Source of the DNA: Bacillus sp. Bos-x628
GTDB lineage: Bacteria > Bacillota > Bacilli > Bacillales > Bacillaceae
NCBI RefSeq assembly: GCF_040500475.1
Contig: NZ_CP159358.1
Coordinates: 3,038,001-3,102,000, forward strand
Length of the DNA stretch: 64,000 bases
Direction of reading: 5' to 3'
Below the pieces are notes generated by a model. The model worked only from the letters and a program-made list of their open reading frames with translations, did not search any database and was not told the origin of the DNA. Numbering within the stretch: the first letter of the stretch is position 1; each line of letters starts with the position of its first letter. Positions 1 to 8,260 of this stretch are shown here, piece after piece. Position numbers and translations under genes: made by a program.

Positions 1-972
1 CAAAATTTTAGTGCAGTCATTTCCCCAGAGGAATATATGAACGAGCTTCCAAAGATTGTTTGGCACTTGGATGATCCTTTAGCTGATCCAGCGGCGATTC
101 CGCTTTATTTCGTTGCAAAAGAAGCGAAAAAACAAGTGACAGTTGTTCTATCTGGTGAGGGAGCAGACGAGCTATTCGGTGGATACAATATTTACCGCGA
201 GCCGCTTTCCTTAAAACCATTTGAATCTGTTCCATCTATGCTGAAAAAGCTACTTCTTCGTTTGGCGCGTTTGATGCCAGAAGGAATGAAAGGAAAAAGC
301 TTCATCATCCGTGGCTGTACACCTTTAGAAGAGCGTTATATCGGAAATGCGAAAATCTTTGAAGAGCCAGTGAAGAAAAACCTGTTAAAACAATATGATC
401 CAAATGTAACGTATCGTGATGTCACAAAGACATACTTCGAGGAAAGTGCAGGATACAGTGATATTAACAAAATGCAATATGTTGATATCCATACTTGGAT
501 GCGCGGTGACATATTGCTAAAAGCAGATAAGATGACCATGGCCAATTCTCTTGAGCTTCGTGTTCCGTTTCTGGATAAGGTTGTATTTGAAGCGGCTTCT
601 AAAATTCCTGAAGAGCTCAAAACGAAAGATGGCACAACTAAATACTTGTTGCGTAAAGCAGCAGAGGGTATTGTACCAGATCATGTGTTAAATCGTAAAA
701 AACTAGGATTCCCTGTACCAATTCGTCATTGGCTGAAAAATGAAATGAATGCTTGGGCGAAAGATATCATTCAAAATAGTCAAACGGATGAGTATATTAA
801 CAAAGAATATGTACTTGATCTATTAAATGAACATTGTGCTGGTAAAGCAGATCATAGTCGTAAGATTTGGACAGTCTTAATCTTTATGATCTGGTACAGC
901 ATATATGTAGAGCGCAGTATTGACCCAGAACAGTTGAATCATCAACCAAAAGAAGTCATTTTTAGTTCATGA
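1..972 (+). CDS. asnB: Asparagine synthase (glutamine-hydrolysing), 3' part
   Basis: Reading frame is open from base 1, so the gene is cut by the window edge; 323 C-terminal residues are present. AsnB uses ATP and glutamine to make asparagine from aspartate in the cytoplasm. This part is the synthetase domain: the pyrophosphate-loop region reads SGEGADELFGGY, followed by helices with KADKMTMANSLELRVPFLD, both typical of AsnB. The N-terminal Cys-2 glutaminase domain lies outside. The length fits a full protein of roughly 630 residues as in B. subtilis AsnB. A strong terminator overlaps the stop codon. Paralogues (asnH, asnO) exist in Bacillus; AsnB is favoured by its position beside ytoA. Confidence 0.9.
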   Translation, partial: QNFSAVISPEEYMNELPKIVWHLDDPLADPAAIPLYFVAKEAKKQVTVVLSGEGADELFGGYNIYREPLSLKPFESVPSMLKKLLLRLARLMPEGMKGKSFIIRGCTPLEERYIGNAKIFEEPVKKNLLKQYDPNVTYRDVTKTYFEESAGYSDINKMQYVDIHTWMRGDILLKADKMTMANSLELRVPFLDKVVFEAASKIPEELKTKDGTTKYLLRKAAEGIVPDHVLNRKKLGFPVPIRHWLKNEMNAWAKDIIQNSQTDEYINKEYVLDLLNEHCAGKADHSRKIWTVLIFMIWYSIYVERSIDPEQLNHQPKEVIFSS

Positions 973-1008
973 AAAAGGTTTTCAGCTATGTGCTGAAAAC
1001 CTTTTTTG
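972..1008 (+). terminator. Rho-independent terminator of asnB
   Basis: A 15-bp perfect stem (972-986 with 992-1006) has a 5-base loop and a T run; it begins at the last base of the asnB stop codon. Confidence 0.93.
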
Positions 1009-1109
1009 TCATGATAGAAAGTTTAAATCAGGGTAAAATAACAAGCGGTACATAGTTATTGCTTAATATCCTGAAAAAAACATGATAAAGTGAAGATAAC
1101 AGCATTGTC

Positions 1110-1625
1110 TTAGCGGGATAAAAGGGAACGATAATATTGTCCTTTTTCTACATATTCTCTACGGATACGATCCATATCCTGAATGTCTTCATCTGTTAAT
1201 GTGCGAACGACTTTGGCTGGACGACCAAAAGCGAGTGTACCGTTTGGGATGACCTTTCCTTGCGGGACGAGACTGCCTGCACCGATAAAGGCTCCTTCAC
1301 CAATTTCCGCTCCATCGAGAATGATCGATCCCATTCCAATGAGGGCATTTTTTCGAATGATTGAGCTATGTAATGTGACTTGGTGTCCAATTGTAGCACC
1401 ATCTTCAATAAGAAGTGGTTTTCCAGGGCTTTGATGCAGACAGGACAAGTCTTGAATATTGACGTTTTTTCCGATTCTCACAGGAGCGACATCGCCTCTG
1501 ATGACAGTTTGGAACCAAACGCTTGAATATTCTCCGATTGTGACATCGCCAGTAATAATGGTGTTATCTGCTACAAAGACCGATTCATGAATCTCAGGTG
1601 TAAATTGATGATACGGATAAATCAC
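1110..1625 (-). CDS. ytoA: Gamma-carbonic anhydrase-like hexapeptide-repeat protein YtoA
   Basis: 171 residues from a GTG start preceded by AAGGAAG; a longer frame reaches 1739 but has no Shine-Dalgarno site and would run into ytpA. The sequence is a left-handed beta-helix of hexapeptide repeats (for example ITGDVTIGEYSSVWF). His64, His81 and His86, in CLHQSP and IGHQVTLH, match the zinc ligands of gamma-class carbonic anhydrases. Enzymatic activity is not proven for this family branch, so carbonic anhydrase is a family-level inference. It is divergent from ytpA with only 45 bases between the start codons. Confidence 0.88.
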   Translation of the reverse strand: MIYPYHQFTPEIHESVFVADNTIITGDVTIGEYSSVWFQTVIRGDVAPVRIGKNVNIQDLSCLHQSPGKPLLIEDGATIGHQVTLHSSIIRKNALIGMGSIILDGAEIGEGAFIGAGSLVPQGKVIPNGTLAFGRPAKVVRTLTDEDIQDMDRIRREYVEKGQYYRSLLSR

Positions 1626-1670
1626 TTTTTCGACTTCCTTTCTTAATACAACTTTTGTGAGGTGTTTACT

Positions 1671-2456
1671 TTGTGGACTTGGCATGCTGAAAGACCAGTT
1701 GGTACAATTGTGATTGTACATGGTGCAAGTGAATATCATGGCCGCTATAAATGGTTAATTGAAATGTGGCGGAATGCGGGCTATCATGTCGTGATGGGTG
1801 ACCTGCCTGGGCAAGGGACAACTACAAGGGCAAGAGGCCATATTCGCTCATTTCAAGAATACATTGACACAGTAGATGAGTGGATGGAACATGCGAAGTC
1901 ATTCAGACTTCCAACTTTTTTACTTGGTCATAGCATGGGTGGACTCATTTCGATTGAGTGGGTCAAGCAGTATACCCATACGAAGATTGATGGACTTATT
2001 TTATCATCACCTTGTTTAGGTCTGCAATTTAAACCAAAGAAACTGATGGATTTAGCTTCAAAAGGATTAAATGTGCTGGCACCGTCTTTTAAGGTGGAGT
2101 CTGGGCTATCCATAGAGCTTGCGACGCGTAATCAGGCAGTGATTGAAGCAGATTCTAATGACTCTCTTTATGTCACAAAAGTCTCTGTTAGATGGTATCG
2201 GGAACTTGTGAAAAACATTGATGCTTCCATGCAGCCGACGAATGCCTTCCGGTCTATTCCGCTGCTTTTAATGCAGGCGGGTGATGACAAGATTGTTGAT
2301 AAGACAAGGGTCATTAAATGGTTTAATGGCATTGAATCATTGAATAAATCATACCGTGAATGGGAAGGGCTGTATCACGAAATTTTTAATGAGCCTGAAC
2401 GAGAAGATGTGTTTAAAGCGGCAAGAGCCTTTACAGATCAATATATTTCATTGTGA
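1671..2456 (+). CDS. ytpA: Alpha/beta hydrolase, phospholipase YtpA (bacilysocin biosynthesis)
   Basis: 261 residues. The TTG start at 1671 follows GAGGTG by 6 bases; the upstream GTG at 1662 overlaps that site. Monoglyceride-lipase type alpha/beta hydrolase with nucleophile elbow GHSMGG (Ser88) and a conserved C-terminal YHEIFNEPER block carrying the catalytic His. In B. subtilis the orthologue is linked to the phospholipid antibiotic bacilysocin, a lysophosphatidylglycerol. It is 24 bases upstream of ytpB without a terminator, so the two are probably co-transcribed, linking lipid hydrolysis with sesquarterpene synthesis. Confidence 0.9.
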   Translation: MWTWHAERPVGTIVIVHGASEYHGRYKWLIEMWRNAGYHVVMGDLPGQGTTTRARGHIRSFQEYIDTVDEWMEHAKSFRLPTFLLGHSMGGLISIEWVKQYTHTKIDGLILSSPCLGLQFKPKKLMDLASKGLNVLAPSFKVESGLSIELATRNQAVIEADSNDSLYVTKVSVRWYRELVKNIDASMQPTNAFRSIPLLLMQAGDDKIVDKTRVIKWFNGIESLNKSYREWEGLYHEIFNEPEREDVFKAARAFTDQYISL

Positions 2457-2480
2457 GCTTTAAGTTGGGGGTGGATTGAT

Positions 2481-3560
2481 TTGTCAGTACCAGAGCGTCC
2501 TTTTGCACTGATGACAAAGGTTTATAAGGATATTTTTCCGCTCGTTCATCAGGAGCTTAAAAAGTGGCGAGCTCATGCAGAAACGATTGAAAACGAAGAA
2601 CTAAGAACTCAGGCACTAGCGAGCATTGCGAGTAAAACATTTCACTGTGAAGGAGGAGGTATTCTATCTCTTTTAGCAGGTGAAGAAAAAGAGACGTGTG
2701 TTAAATTCATTGTGGCGTATCAAACCATTAGTGACTATTTAGATAACTTGTGTGACCGCAGTACTTCCCTTGATCCTGCTGATTTTCATATGCTGCATCA
2801 AGCGATGAGAGATGCGCTTGATATCCATGCAGAGCTGAAACCGTATTATCAATATCGAAATGATCAAGAGGATCATGATTATTTACATGCCCTTGTCCGT
2901 ACATGTCAAGATGTGCTGTCACGACTTGATCATTATCAGATCATTCAGCCATATTTACAAACGCTTTGCGATTATTATAGTAATTTACAAGTACATAAGC
3001 ATGTGGTGCCTCATGAGCGTGTGCCGCGATTAGAATCGTGGTTTCGTCAATATGAAAAAGATTTGCCTAAAATGGAGTGGTATGAGTTTTCAGCGTGTGC
3101 AGGGTCGACATTAGGTATTTTCTGCCTTGTGGCTTATGCACTTCAACCTGATTTTACAGAGAAGCAGGCAAAACAAATTTACGAGAGTTATTTCCCATAT
3201 ATACAAGGTCTTCATATATTACTGGATTATTTAATTGATCAAGAAGAGGATAGGCTTGGGGGCGACCTGAATTTCTGCTCATATTACAATTCGCATCATG
3301 AGATGATGGACAGGCTTCAGCATTTTATAGAGAAGGCGGATGAGCAGCTTAAAGGGATTCCGCATGAGAATTTTCACAAACTGATCAACAGAGGATTACT
3401 TGCAGTCTATTTGTCTGATGAGAAAGTGACAGCACAAAAAGACATAAATAAGCTGGCGAAACGGCTGATCAAATCGAGTGGGAAAACATCGTTCTTCTTC
3501 TACATCAATGGAAGAGCCTACCGAACGTATCAAAAAATGCCATGGATGAAATCTTCATAA
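2481..3560 (+). CDS. ytpB: Tetraprenyl-beta-curcumene synthase
   Basis: 359 residues from a TTG start after GGGGGTGG. YtpB cyclises tetraprenyl (C35) diphosphate to tetraprenyl-beta-curcumene, the first committed step of sesquarterpene synthesis in Bacillus; the product is cyclised further by the squalene-hopene cyclase homologue SqhC, encoded elsewhere. The family (DUF2600) is a large terpene synthase class; acidic stretches that could bind diphosphate/Mg, such as TISDYLDNLCDR and HILLDYLIDQEED, are visible. Second gene of the ytpA-ytpB unit; ends at a bidirectional terminator shared with ytqB. Confidence 0.9.
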   Translation: MSVPERPFALMTKVYKDIFPLVHQELKKWRAHAETIENEELRTQALASIASKTFHCEGGGILSLLAGEEKETCVKFIVAYQTISDYLDNLCDRSTSLDPADFHMLHQAMRDALDIHAELKPYYQYRNDQEDHDYLHALVRTCQDVLSRLDHYQIIQPYLQTLCDYYSNLQVHKHVVPHERVPRLESWFRQYEKDLPKMEWYEFSACAGSTLGIFCLVAYALQPDFTEKQAKQIYESYFPYIQGLHILLDYLIDQEEDRLGGDLNFCSYYNSHHEMMDRLQHFIEKADEQLKGIPHENFHKLINRGLLAVYLSDEKVTAQKDINKLAKRLIKSSGKTSFFFYINGRAYRTYQKMPWMKSS

Positions 3561-3595
3561 AAAAAGCTCAAATCCACTATGATTTGAGCTTTTTT
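3561..3595. terminator. Bidirectional terminator between ytpB and ytqB
   Basis: A 14-bp stem (3561-3574 with 3581-3594) flanked by A and T runs on both sides works in both directions. The ytqB stop codon lies in the loop. Confidence 0.9.
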
Positions 3596-4152
3596 TCAAT
3601 CGCCACCACAAAGGGAGGATCATTATGAATATTCATGTACTGGTAAGACAAGACTTGTACTTCTTCATGACTGAGTGATTGGCAATAGTTGATCAGTGCA
3701 TCTCTTTCTGTCTTTCCTTCAGGGTGTCCGTGATAGATGACAAGGACAATGAGACCTCCTGGCCTTAACCACTCAATTAGCTGTTTGATCGCTTCAATGG
3801 TTGTGTGAGCTTGCGTTGTGACTGCTTTATTCCCTCCAGGTAAATAGCCAAGATTAAACATCGCACCTGAAATCTGTCCGTGAACATCGTCTGGAAGATG
3901 ATCAGCCATCTTTTCATGTCCGTCATGAATGAGATGAACATGAGGATATTGATCACCGAGCCTTTTACTTGTCTCGTTTAAGGCTTCCTTCTGAATATCG
4001 AATGCAAAGACTTGACCATCTTCCCCCACAAGATTGGCTAAATAGAGCGTGTCGTGACCATTCCCCATTGTTGCATCAATGACGATATCGCCTTTTTGGC
4101 AGGCGCGTTCTAATAGTTCTTTGCTAAAAGGGAGCATGCGCTTTAAAATCAT
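3577..4152 (-). CDS. ytqB: tRNA 5-aminomethyl-2-thiouridine methyltransferase MnmM (YtqB)
   Basis: 191 residues, class I SAM-dependent methyltransferase. The SAM motif VIDATMGNGHDTLYLA is near residues 23-38, followed by the acidic end of strand 2 (VFAFDIQ) and a Rossmann core. The B. subtilis orthologue (YtqB, renamed MnmM) methylates nm5s2U to mnm5s2U at the tRNA wobble position, replacing the MnmC methyltransferase of proteobacteria. It overlaps ytqA by 4 bases (ATGA), so the two are translationally coupled. The last residues (KKLKS) are encoded inside the shared terminator stem. Confidence 0.85.
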   Translation of the reverse strand: MILKRMLPFSKELLERACQKGDIVIDATMGNGHDTLYLANLVGEDGQVFAFDIQKEALNETSKRLGDQYPHVHLIHDGHEKMADHLPDDVHGQISGAMFNLGYLPGGNKAVTTQAHTTIEAIKQLIEWLRPGGLIVLVIYHGHPEGKTERDALINYCQSLSHEEVQVLSYQYMNIHNDPPFVVAIEKKLKS

Positions 4153-5114
4153 CTGGCCGCTTCTTCCAATCTGACGAAACGTTTACCTTGATAGCTGTTA
4201 CGCCTTTCAAGTTCAGCATTAATGGCATTCAGCACTTCCCACTTGTTCACACTCCACATGGGCCCTACCATTAATTCGATTGGACCATCACCTGTAATAC
4301 GATGAATAATCATTTCAGGCGGCAAGATTTCAAGTTGATCACAAACAAGCTGAACATATTCTTCTTGGCTTAAAAATTCAAGCTTTCCTTTTTCATATTG
4401 CTTCACCATCGGTGTCCCTTTCAACAAATGAAGTAAATGAATTTTGATTCCTTGTACATCTAATTCAGCCACAGCTTTTGCGGTTTCCATCATCATATCG
4501 CGGCTTTCAAGAGGTAAGCCGTTAATGATATGAGAGCAGACACGAATGCCGTGTTTTCTTAGCTTTTCTACACCTTTTACATAGCAGTCATAATCATGAG
4601 CCCGATTGATGAGCATAGCAGTTCGTTCGTGTACGGTTTGCAAACCAAGCTCTATCCATAAATACGTTCGCTCATTTAATTCAGCTAAATATTCCACAAC
4701 GTCATCTGGCAGACAGTCTGGTCTTGTAGCGATGGATAAACCTACAACTCCTTCAAGATTCATAACCGTTTCATATTTTTCTTTTAATACAGGGAGCGGC
4801 GCATGTGTATTGGTGTACGCTTGGAAATACGCCATGTATTTTCCGTCTTTCCATTTTGTGTGCATCCGATCTTTAATTTCATGAAATTGCGTGATGAGAT
4901 CATCCGCTCGATTCCCAGCAAAATCACCAGACCCGGCAGCACTGCAAAATGTACAGCCTCCAAAAGCAACCGTACCATCACGGTTTGGGCAATCAAAACC
5001 GCCGTCTAGTGCGACTTTAAACACTTTATGACCAAAGTGCTCCCGCAGGTGATAATTCCATGTGTGATAACGTTTATCACTGTTTGAATATAAAAAAGGG
5101 TTATGCTGATCCAA
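4149..5114 (-). CDS. ytqA: Radical SAM protein YtqA (MnmL-type tRNA wobble modification)
   Basis: 321 residues from TTG, with AAGGAGG 7 bases upstream. Elp3-like radical SAM enzyme: iron-sulfur ligands Cys42, Cys54 and Cys57 sit in CPNRDGTVAFGGCTFC, an Elp3-type spacing rather than the canonical CX3CX2C. The TIM-barrel part contains GLSIATRPDCLPDDV and WIELGLQT. In B. subtilis the ytqA-ytqB pair has been tied to late steps of wobble uridine modification (YtqA also called MnmL). The coupling to ytqB supports a shared pathway; the exact reaction is known from the family, not visible here. Confidence 0.82.
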   Translation of the reverse strand: MDQHNPFLYSNSDKRYHTWNYHLREHFGHKVFKVALDGGFDCPNRDGTVAFGGCTFCSAAGSGDFAGNRADDLITQFHEIKDRMHTKWKDGKYMAYFQAYTNTHAPLPVLKEKYETVMNLEGVVGLSIATRPDCLPDDVVEYLAELNERTYLWIELGLQTVHERTAMLINRAHDYDCYVKGVEKLRKHGIRVCSHIINGLPLESRDMMMETAKAVAELDVQGIKIHLLHLLKGTPMVKQYEKGKLEFLSQEEYVQLVCDQLEILPPEMIIHRITGDGPIELMVGPMWSVNKWEVLNAINAELERRNSYQGKRFVRLEEAAR

Positions 5115-5266
5115 ATCAGTAACCTCCTTGCATCATAATAGGCATCCTAAAAGTTTAACAAAAATTATGGTTTAGGACAAATGAATGTCTCCAACATTTT
5201 CTTTATTGAAACAGCTTCATCTGGGCAAAATAGGCAGGAGTCGATCATTAGTTGGGGGGAATAAAG

Positions 5267-5542
5267 ATGGCAACGAGAAATTCGATAGATGAATTTATGC
5301 AAAAGAGTATGGAAACACTTGAATTTGCAAATAAACAATTTGATTTAAGCTCACGTCAAGAACATGATAACGAAGAAGATTTTTCGAAAGCACAGCTCAT
5401 GCTTGAAGAAACGTTGAGTGAATTAGAAAAATTAAAAGATGTCGCCAATGACCAGCAAAGAGAGCGTCTTGACAGGGCACGTGTTCAAATTCAAAGCATG
5501 CAAAATCAAATGATTTTAGGGATTCCATACGATACCGAATAA
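5267..5542 (+). CDS. ytzC: Small cytosolic protein YtzC, function unknown
   Basis: 91 residues, the same length as B. subtilis YtzC. The ATG follows GGGGGGAA; an in-frame TTG at 5252 lies before that site and is unlikely. The sequence is highly charged, helical and without membrane segments or cysteines (for example LMLEETLSELEKLKDV), suggesting a two-helix bundle or coiled coil. No function is established. It stands alone, followed by its own terminator and then by the ytr operon promoter. Confidence 0.8.
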   Translation: MATRNSIDEFMQKSMETLEFANKQFDLSSRQEHDNEEDFSKAQLMLEETLSELEKLKDVANDQQRERLDRARVQIQSMQNQMILGIPYDTE

Positions 5543-5546
5543 CTAG

Positions 5547-5580
5547 CAGATCCTTCTATTTAGGGTCTGTTTTTTATTTT
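5547..5580 (+). terminator. Terminator of ytzC
   Basis: CAGATCCT pairs with AGGGTCTG (one G-U), 7-base loop, then a long T run interrupted by one A. Confidence 0.8.
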
Positions 5581-5591
5581 TAGGTAAGATA

Positions 5592-5649
5592 TTGACTTTT
5601 AAATCAAGCGTCTTTAATGTGTTAAGTGTACTATATCAACTAATACACT
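5592..5649 (+). promoter_or_regulatory. ytr operon promoter region with YtrA operator
   Basis: AGTGTA (5625-5630), exactly 13 bases, then TACACT (5644-5649). This is the AGTGTA-N13-TACACT inverted repeat described for B. subtilis YtrA. A TTGACT -35-like box is at 5592-5597; the -10 is not clear (AT-rich 5613-5620, or TACTAT at 5629-5634 inside the operator). Confidence 0.85.
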
Positions 5650-5685
5650 GCAGACACTTAAAAGTGTGAAGAAAGGTGCTTAACC

Positions 5686-5865
5686 ATGAAAAAAGAAAAA
5701 AAGCCAATCAATATCAAGTGGATGGTGCTGGCGATTATTTTAGCATGTACATTTTTTTTCGTTCTCGTTTTCATTGGTTTTGAAGTTCAGAAAGATTTTA
5801 TTCCCAATTCGGTCCCTTTAATGCAAGGACATGATCAAGCAATAGGGCGACAAAAGCATGAATGA
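5686..5865 (+). CDS. Small single-span membrane peptide, first gene of ytr operon (YtrG-like)
   Basis: 59 residues: basic start MKKEKKPINIK, one hydrophobic helix at about residues 13-34, and a short polar tail (MQGHDQAIGRQKHE). AGAAAGGTG precedes the ATG. It lies between the YtrA operator and ytrA, the position of ytrG in B. subtilis ytrGABCDEF; similarity to YtrG itself could not be checked, so the call rests on position and topology. It probably inserts in the membrane with the ABC permease. Its stop overlaps the region just upstream of the ytrA ribosome binding site. Confidence 0.65.
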   Translation: MKKEKKPINIKWMVLAIILACTFFFVLVFIGFEVQKDFIPNSVPLMQGHDQAIGRQKHE

Positions 5866-5882
5866 GAAAAGAGGGAGCCATC

Positions 5883-6275
5883 ATGATTCAAATAGATCCA
5901 AGAAGTGCTGCGCCAATATATGAACAAATCATTGAGCAGTTAAAAATTTTATGTCTGAAGGGTATCATGAAACCTGGTGACAAATTGCCTTCTGTCAGAG
6001 AGCTGGCAACTGTTATCATTGCAAACCCAAACACAGTTAGCAAAGCGTATAAAGAACTCGAACGGGAAGGCATTATTGAGACGCTGAGAGGCCGGGGAAC
6101 GTATGTGACAGAAAGTGCACAATTAAAGCTTAATGAAGGAAAGGTGCTCGAGATGAAGGAGCAATTAAGACAACTCATGAAAGAAGCTCATTATGCCGGC
6201 ATTGATATTCAACAACTAAAGGAATGGCTAGAAGAGATCGGCTCAAGTCTAAAAGGAGGAAATAAAGTTGATTGA
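5883..6275 (+). CDS. ytrA: GntR-family repressor YtrA
   Basis: 130 residues from the ATG after GAGGGAG; the longer frame from 5862 has no proper site. The N-terminal winged helix-turn-helix reads PIYEQIIEQLK...PGDKLPSVRELA, with recognition-helix text NPNTVSKAYKELEREG. The C-terminal part (about 50 residues) is a short helical dimerisation domain, which defines the YtrA subfamily. In B. subtilis it represses its own operon and ywoBCD and is inactivated by cell-wall antibiotics such as bacitracin and ramoplanin; the ligand is unknown. It overlaps ytrB by 8 bases. Confidence 0.93.
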   Translation: MIQIDPRSAAPIYEQIIEQLKILCLKGIMKPGDKLPSVRELATVIIANPNTVSKAYKELEREGIIETLRGRGTYVTESAQLKLNEGKVLEMKEQLRQLMKEAHYAGIDIQQLKEWLEEIGSSLKGGNKVD

Positions 6276-7146
6276 GGTCAAAAATGTATCAAAAAAAATA
6301 AATGGACGCGATGTACTCCGTGACGTTTCCTTCAAGATAGGCGAAGGCGAAATCTTCGGTTTGCTTGGTAGAAATGGTTCTGGCAAAACAACGCTTCTCA
6401 GATTAATACAGCAAATTCTCCTTCCAGATCAAGGTGAGATTTATTTTAAGGACGTATTGATTAAAGACCACCCCTTAGTGAAGCAAAATATTGTGTATAT
6501 GCCTGTTGTAAATCCATATTTTGACCGGTATCATTATCACCAGCTCTTGCAGCTATTGAAGAAAATCTATCCGAAGTTTGATGTGACCTATGCAAATGAG
6601 CTTGTGAACCGATACGAAATTCCCGAAAAAGTGAAATACCGCGATCTATCGACAGGATTAAAGAAACAACTGTCATTAATTTTAAGCTTTGCAATCAAAC
6701 CTGCTGTCATTTTATTAGATGAGCCGACAGATGGCATTGATGCGGTCACAAGAAATGATGTACTTCAATTGATGATTGACGAGGTAGCAGAACGAGAGAC
6801 ATCTATTCTCATCACCTCACACCGGCTAGAGGATATTGAGCGCATATGCAATCGAATCGGGTTTCTTGAAGAAAATAAGCTCACAAGTGTCATGGATTTA
6901 GATCAATTAAAGAATGATTATGTTAAAATACAAATGGCATTTGAAGAAGATATGAACTTAAATATTAGAAAAAAAGGCATTGCGGTCTTAGAACAAGCGG
7001 GTATCTTTTATACAGTGCTCGTATCAAAATCAGATGCAGAGGTAAAAGATTATTTAAAATCTTTACAGCCTAAAGTATGGAATGAACTGCCTGTGAATTT
7101 AGAAGAAGTGTTTATTGCAAAGTTTGGAGGGAAACGCAGATGGTAA
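6268..7146 (+). CDS. ytrB: ABC transporter ATP-binding protein YtrB
   Basis: 292 residues from TTG, preceded by AAAGGAGGA. ABC ATPase with Walker A GRNGSGKTT (residues 34-42), signature LSTGLKKQL near 137 (a variant of LSGGQ), and Walker B ILLDEPTDGID near 157, followed by the H-loop (TSHRLEDIERI). The last 80 residues are the extension typical of YtrB. It should energise the adjacent permease. In B. subtilis, overexpression of the ytr transporters alters the cell wall and affects competence and biofilm formation; the substrate is not settled. Overlaps ytrC by 7 bases. Confidence 0.92.
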   Translation: MIEVKNVSKKINGRDVLRDVSFKIGEGEIFGLLGRNGSGKTTLLRLIQQILLPDQGEIYFKDVLIKDHPLVKQNIVYMPVVNPYFDRYHYHQLLQLLKKIYPKFDVTYANELVNRYEIPEKVKYRDLSTGLKKQLSLILSFAIKPAVILLDEPTDGIDAVTRNDVLQLMIDEVAERETSILITSHRLEDIERICNRIGFLEENKLTSVMDLDQLKNDYVKIQMAFEEDMNLNIRKKGIAVLEQAGIFYTVLVSKSDAEVKDYLKSLQPKVWNELPVNLEEVFIAKFGGKRRW

Positions 7147-8123
7147 AGCAACCATTATTGTATAAGGAATGGAAGCAATCAGAGCTGACATTTATTTTAG
7201 TTATGCTAGTTGCGACTCTTGCGACACCCTTTTCATTCTTAATGGAGTATTCATCCTTTCAATCGTGTTTAAAAGATGCAACATGTATGCCAATAGGTAA
7301 TCAATTTACTTATAGCTTTCATTCAGATACCTTTCTATCTCTTTCATGGATGATTGGTTTGTTTTTTGCATTGATACAGCTTGGTTTTGAAAAAAATAAA
7401 GGGCTAATGGATTTTACATTATCGCTCCCTTTTAGTAGAAGTGCTATTTACAATTCGAAATTTATGCTAGGCGCTGGTATGATCATTTTCATTCACGCAG
7501 TATCCTATGGTATGACGGCTTTATTCATTTTAGTCATGAAACCATCTGAAATCACTGAATTTAACAGCGAATATCTCTCCGCACTTATTGCTGCTTTGAT
7601 GATTTATAGTCTGTTTTTGGCAGCAGGTACTTTAACCGGAAGTACAATTGCACAAGCGATTGTAGCATTCAGTACAGCCATTTTACCAATCTTGGTGATT
7701 GGTTTACCGCTTGTACACTTAGAATTTATTTTGCAAACATCTAATCATTTGATCGACTACCATTTTTATCGTCTAATGATGCTAATATCTCCAATTATGT
7801 ACATAACAACTGACCCAAGCCTTGGAGATCCTTATTTGTTCACCGGTGAAAAGATTGTAATACCACTCATCATGCTCTTACTATTTTATGTCATTGGCTT
7901 GTTTTGTTTTCAAAAACACCCGACTGAGCGAAACGACCATTTCTTCCTATTTTCAAAAATGGATAGACCGATTCAAATCATGGTTATTGTCTTTGGGGTC
8001 CTAGGGTTTGGCTGGGTTGGATTCTCTTCAGACAATTCGTTATTTGGTTATTTCGTTGGAATGGTACTAGGCGGAGTTGTTGGTGTACTGACGAGTTATT
8101 TCTTAATCTATCGAAAAAGATAA
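7140..8123 (+). CDS. ytrC: ABC transporter permease YtrC/YtrD
   Basis: 327 residues with about six hydrophobic segments and an N-terminal KEWKQSELTF motif common in ABC-2 type permeases. The length fits YtrC or YtrD, which are paralogues in B. subtilis; sequence alone does not decide. Only this one permease is present: a terminator follows within 80 bases and ytrD, ytrE and ytrF are absent. The transporter here is therefore probably a homodimer of this permease with YtrB. Confidence 0.82.
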   Translation: MVKQPLLYKEWKQSELTFILVMLVATLATPFSFLMEYSSFQSCLKDATCMPIGNQFTYSFHSDTFLSLSWMIGLFFALIQLGFEKNKGLMDFTLSLPFSRSAIYNSKFMLGAGMIIFIHAVSYGMTALFILVMKPSEITEFNSEYLSALIAALMIYSLFLAAGTLTGSTIAQAIVAFSTAILPILVIGLPLVHLEFILQTSNHLIDYHFYRLMMLISPIMYITTDPSLGDPYLFTGEKIVIPLIMLLLFYVIGLFCFQKHPTERNDHFFLFSKMDRPIQIMVIVFGVLGFGWVGFSSDNSLFGYFVGMVLGGVVGVLTSYFLIYRKR

Positions 8124-8198
8124 ACAGATAAGAGAGGAGTATCATCAACCGAACGATTAAAATACGGAATTGTTTTAACAGCGAAGAAGAGAAATATA

Positions 8199-8247
8199 AA
8201 AAAGAACCTCCTGTGTCCCCAAATGGAACCAGCAGGAGGTTCTTTTT
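8199..8247. terminator. Bidirectional terminator between ytrC and yttA
   Basis: A 15-bp stem (8199-8213 with 8233-8247), 19-base loop, and A/T runs on both sides. Confidence 0.88.
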
Positions 8248-8260
8248 ATAGCAGGACTGG

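Noticed and set aside
1183..1434. 83-codon plus-strand frame inside ytoA
   Set aside because: Shadow of the hexapeptide repeats of ytoA on the other strand.
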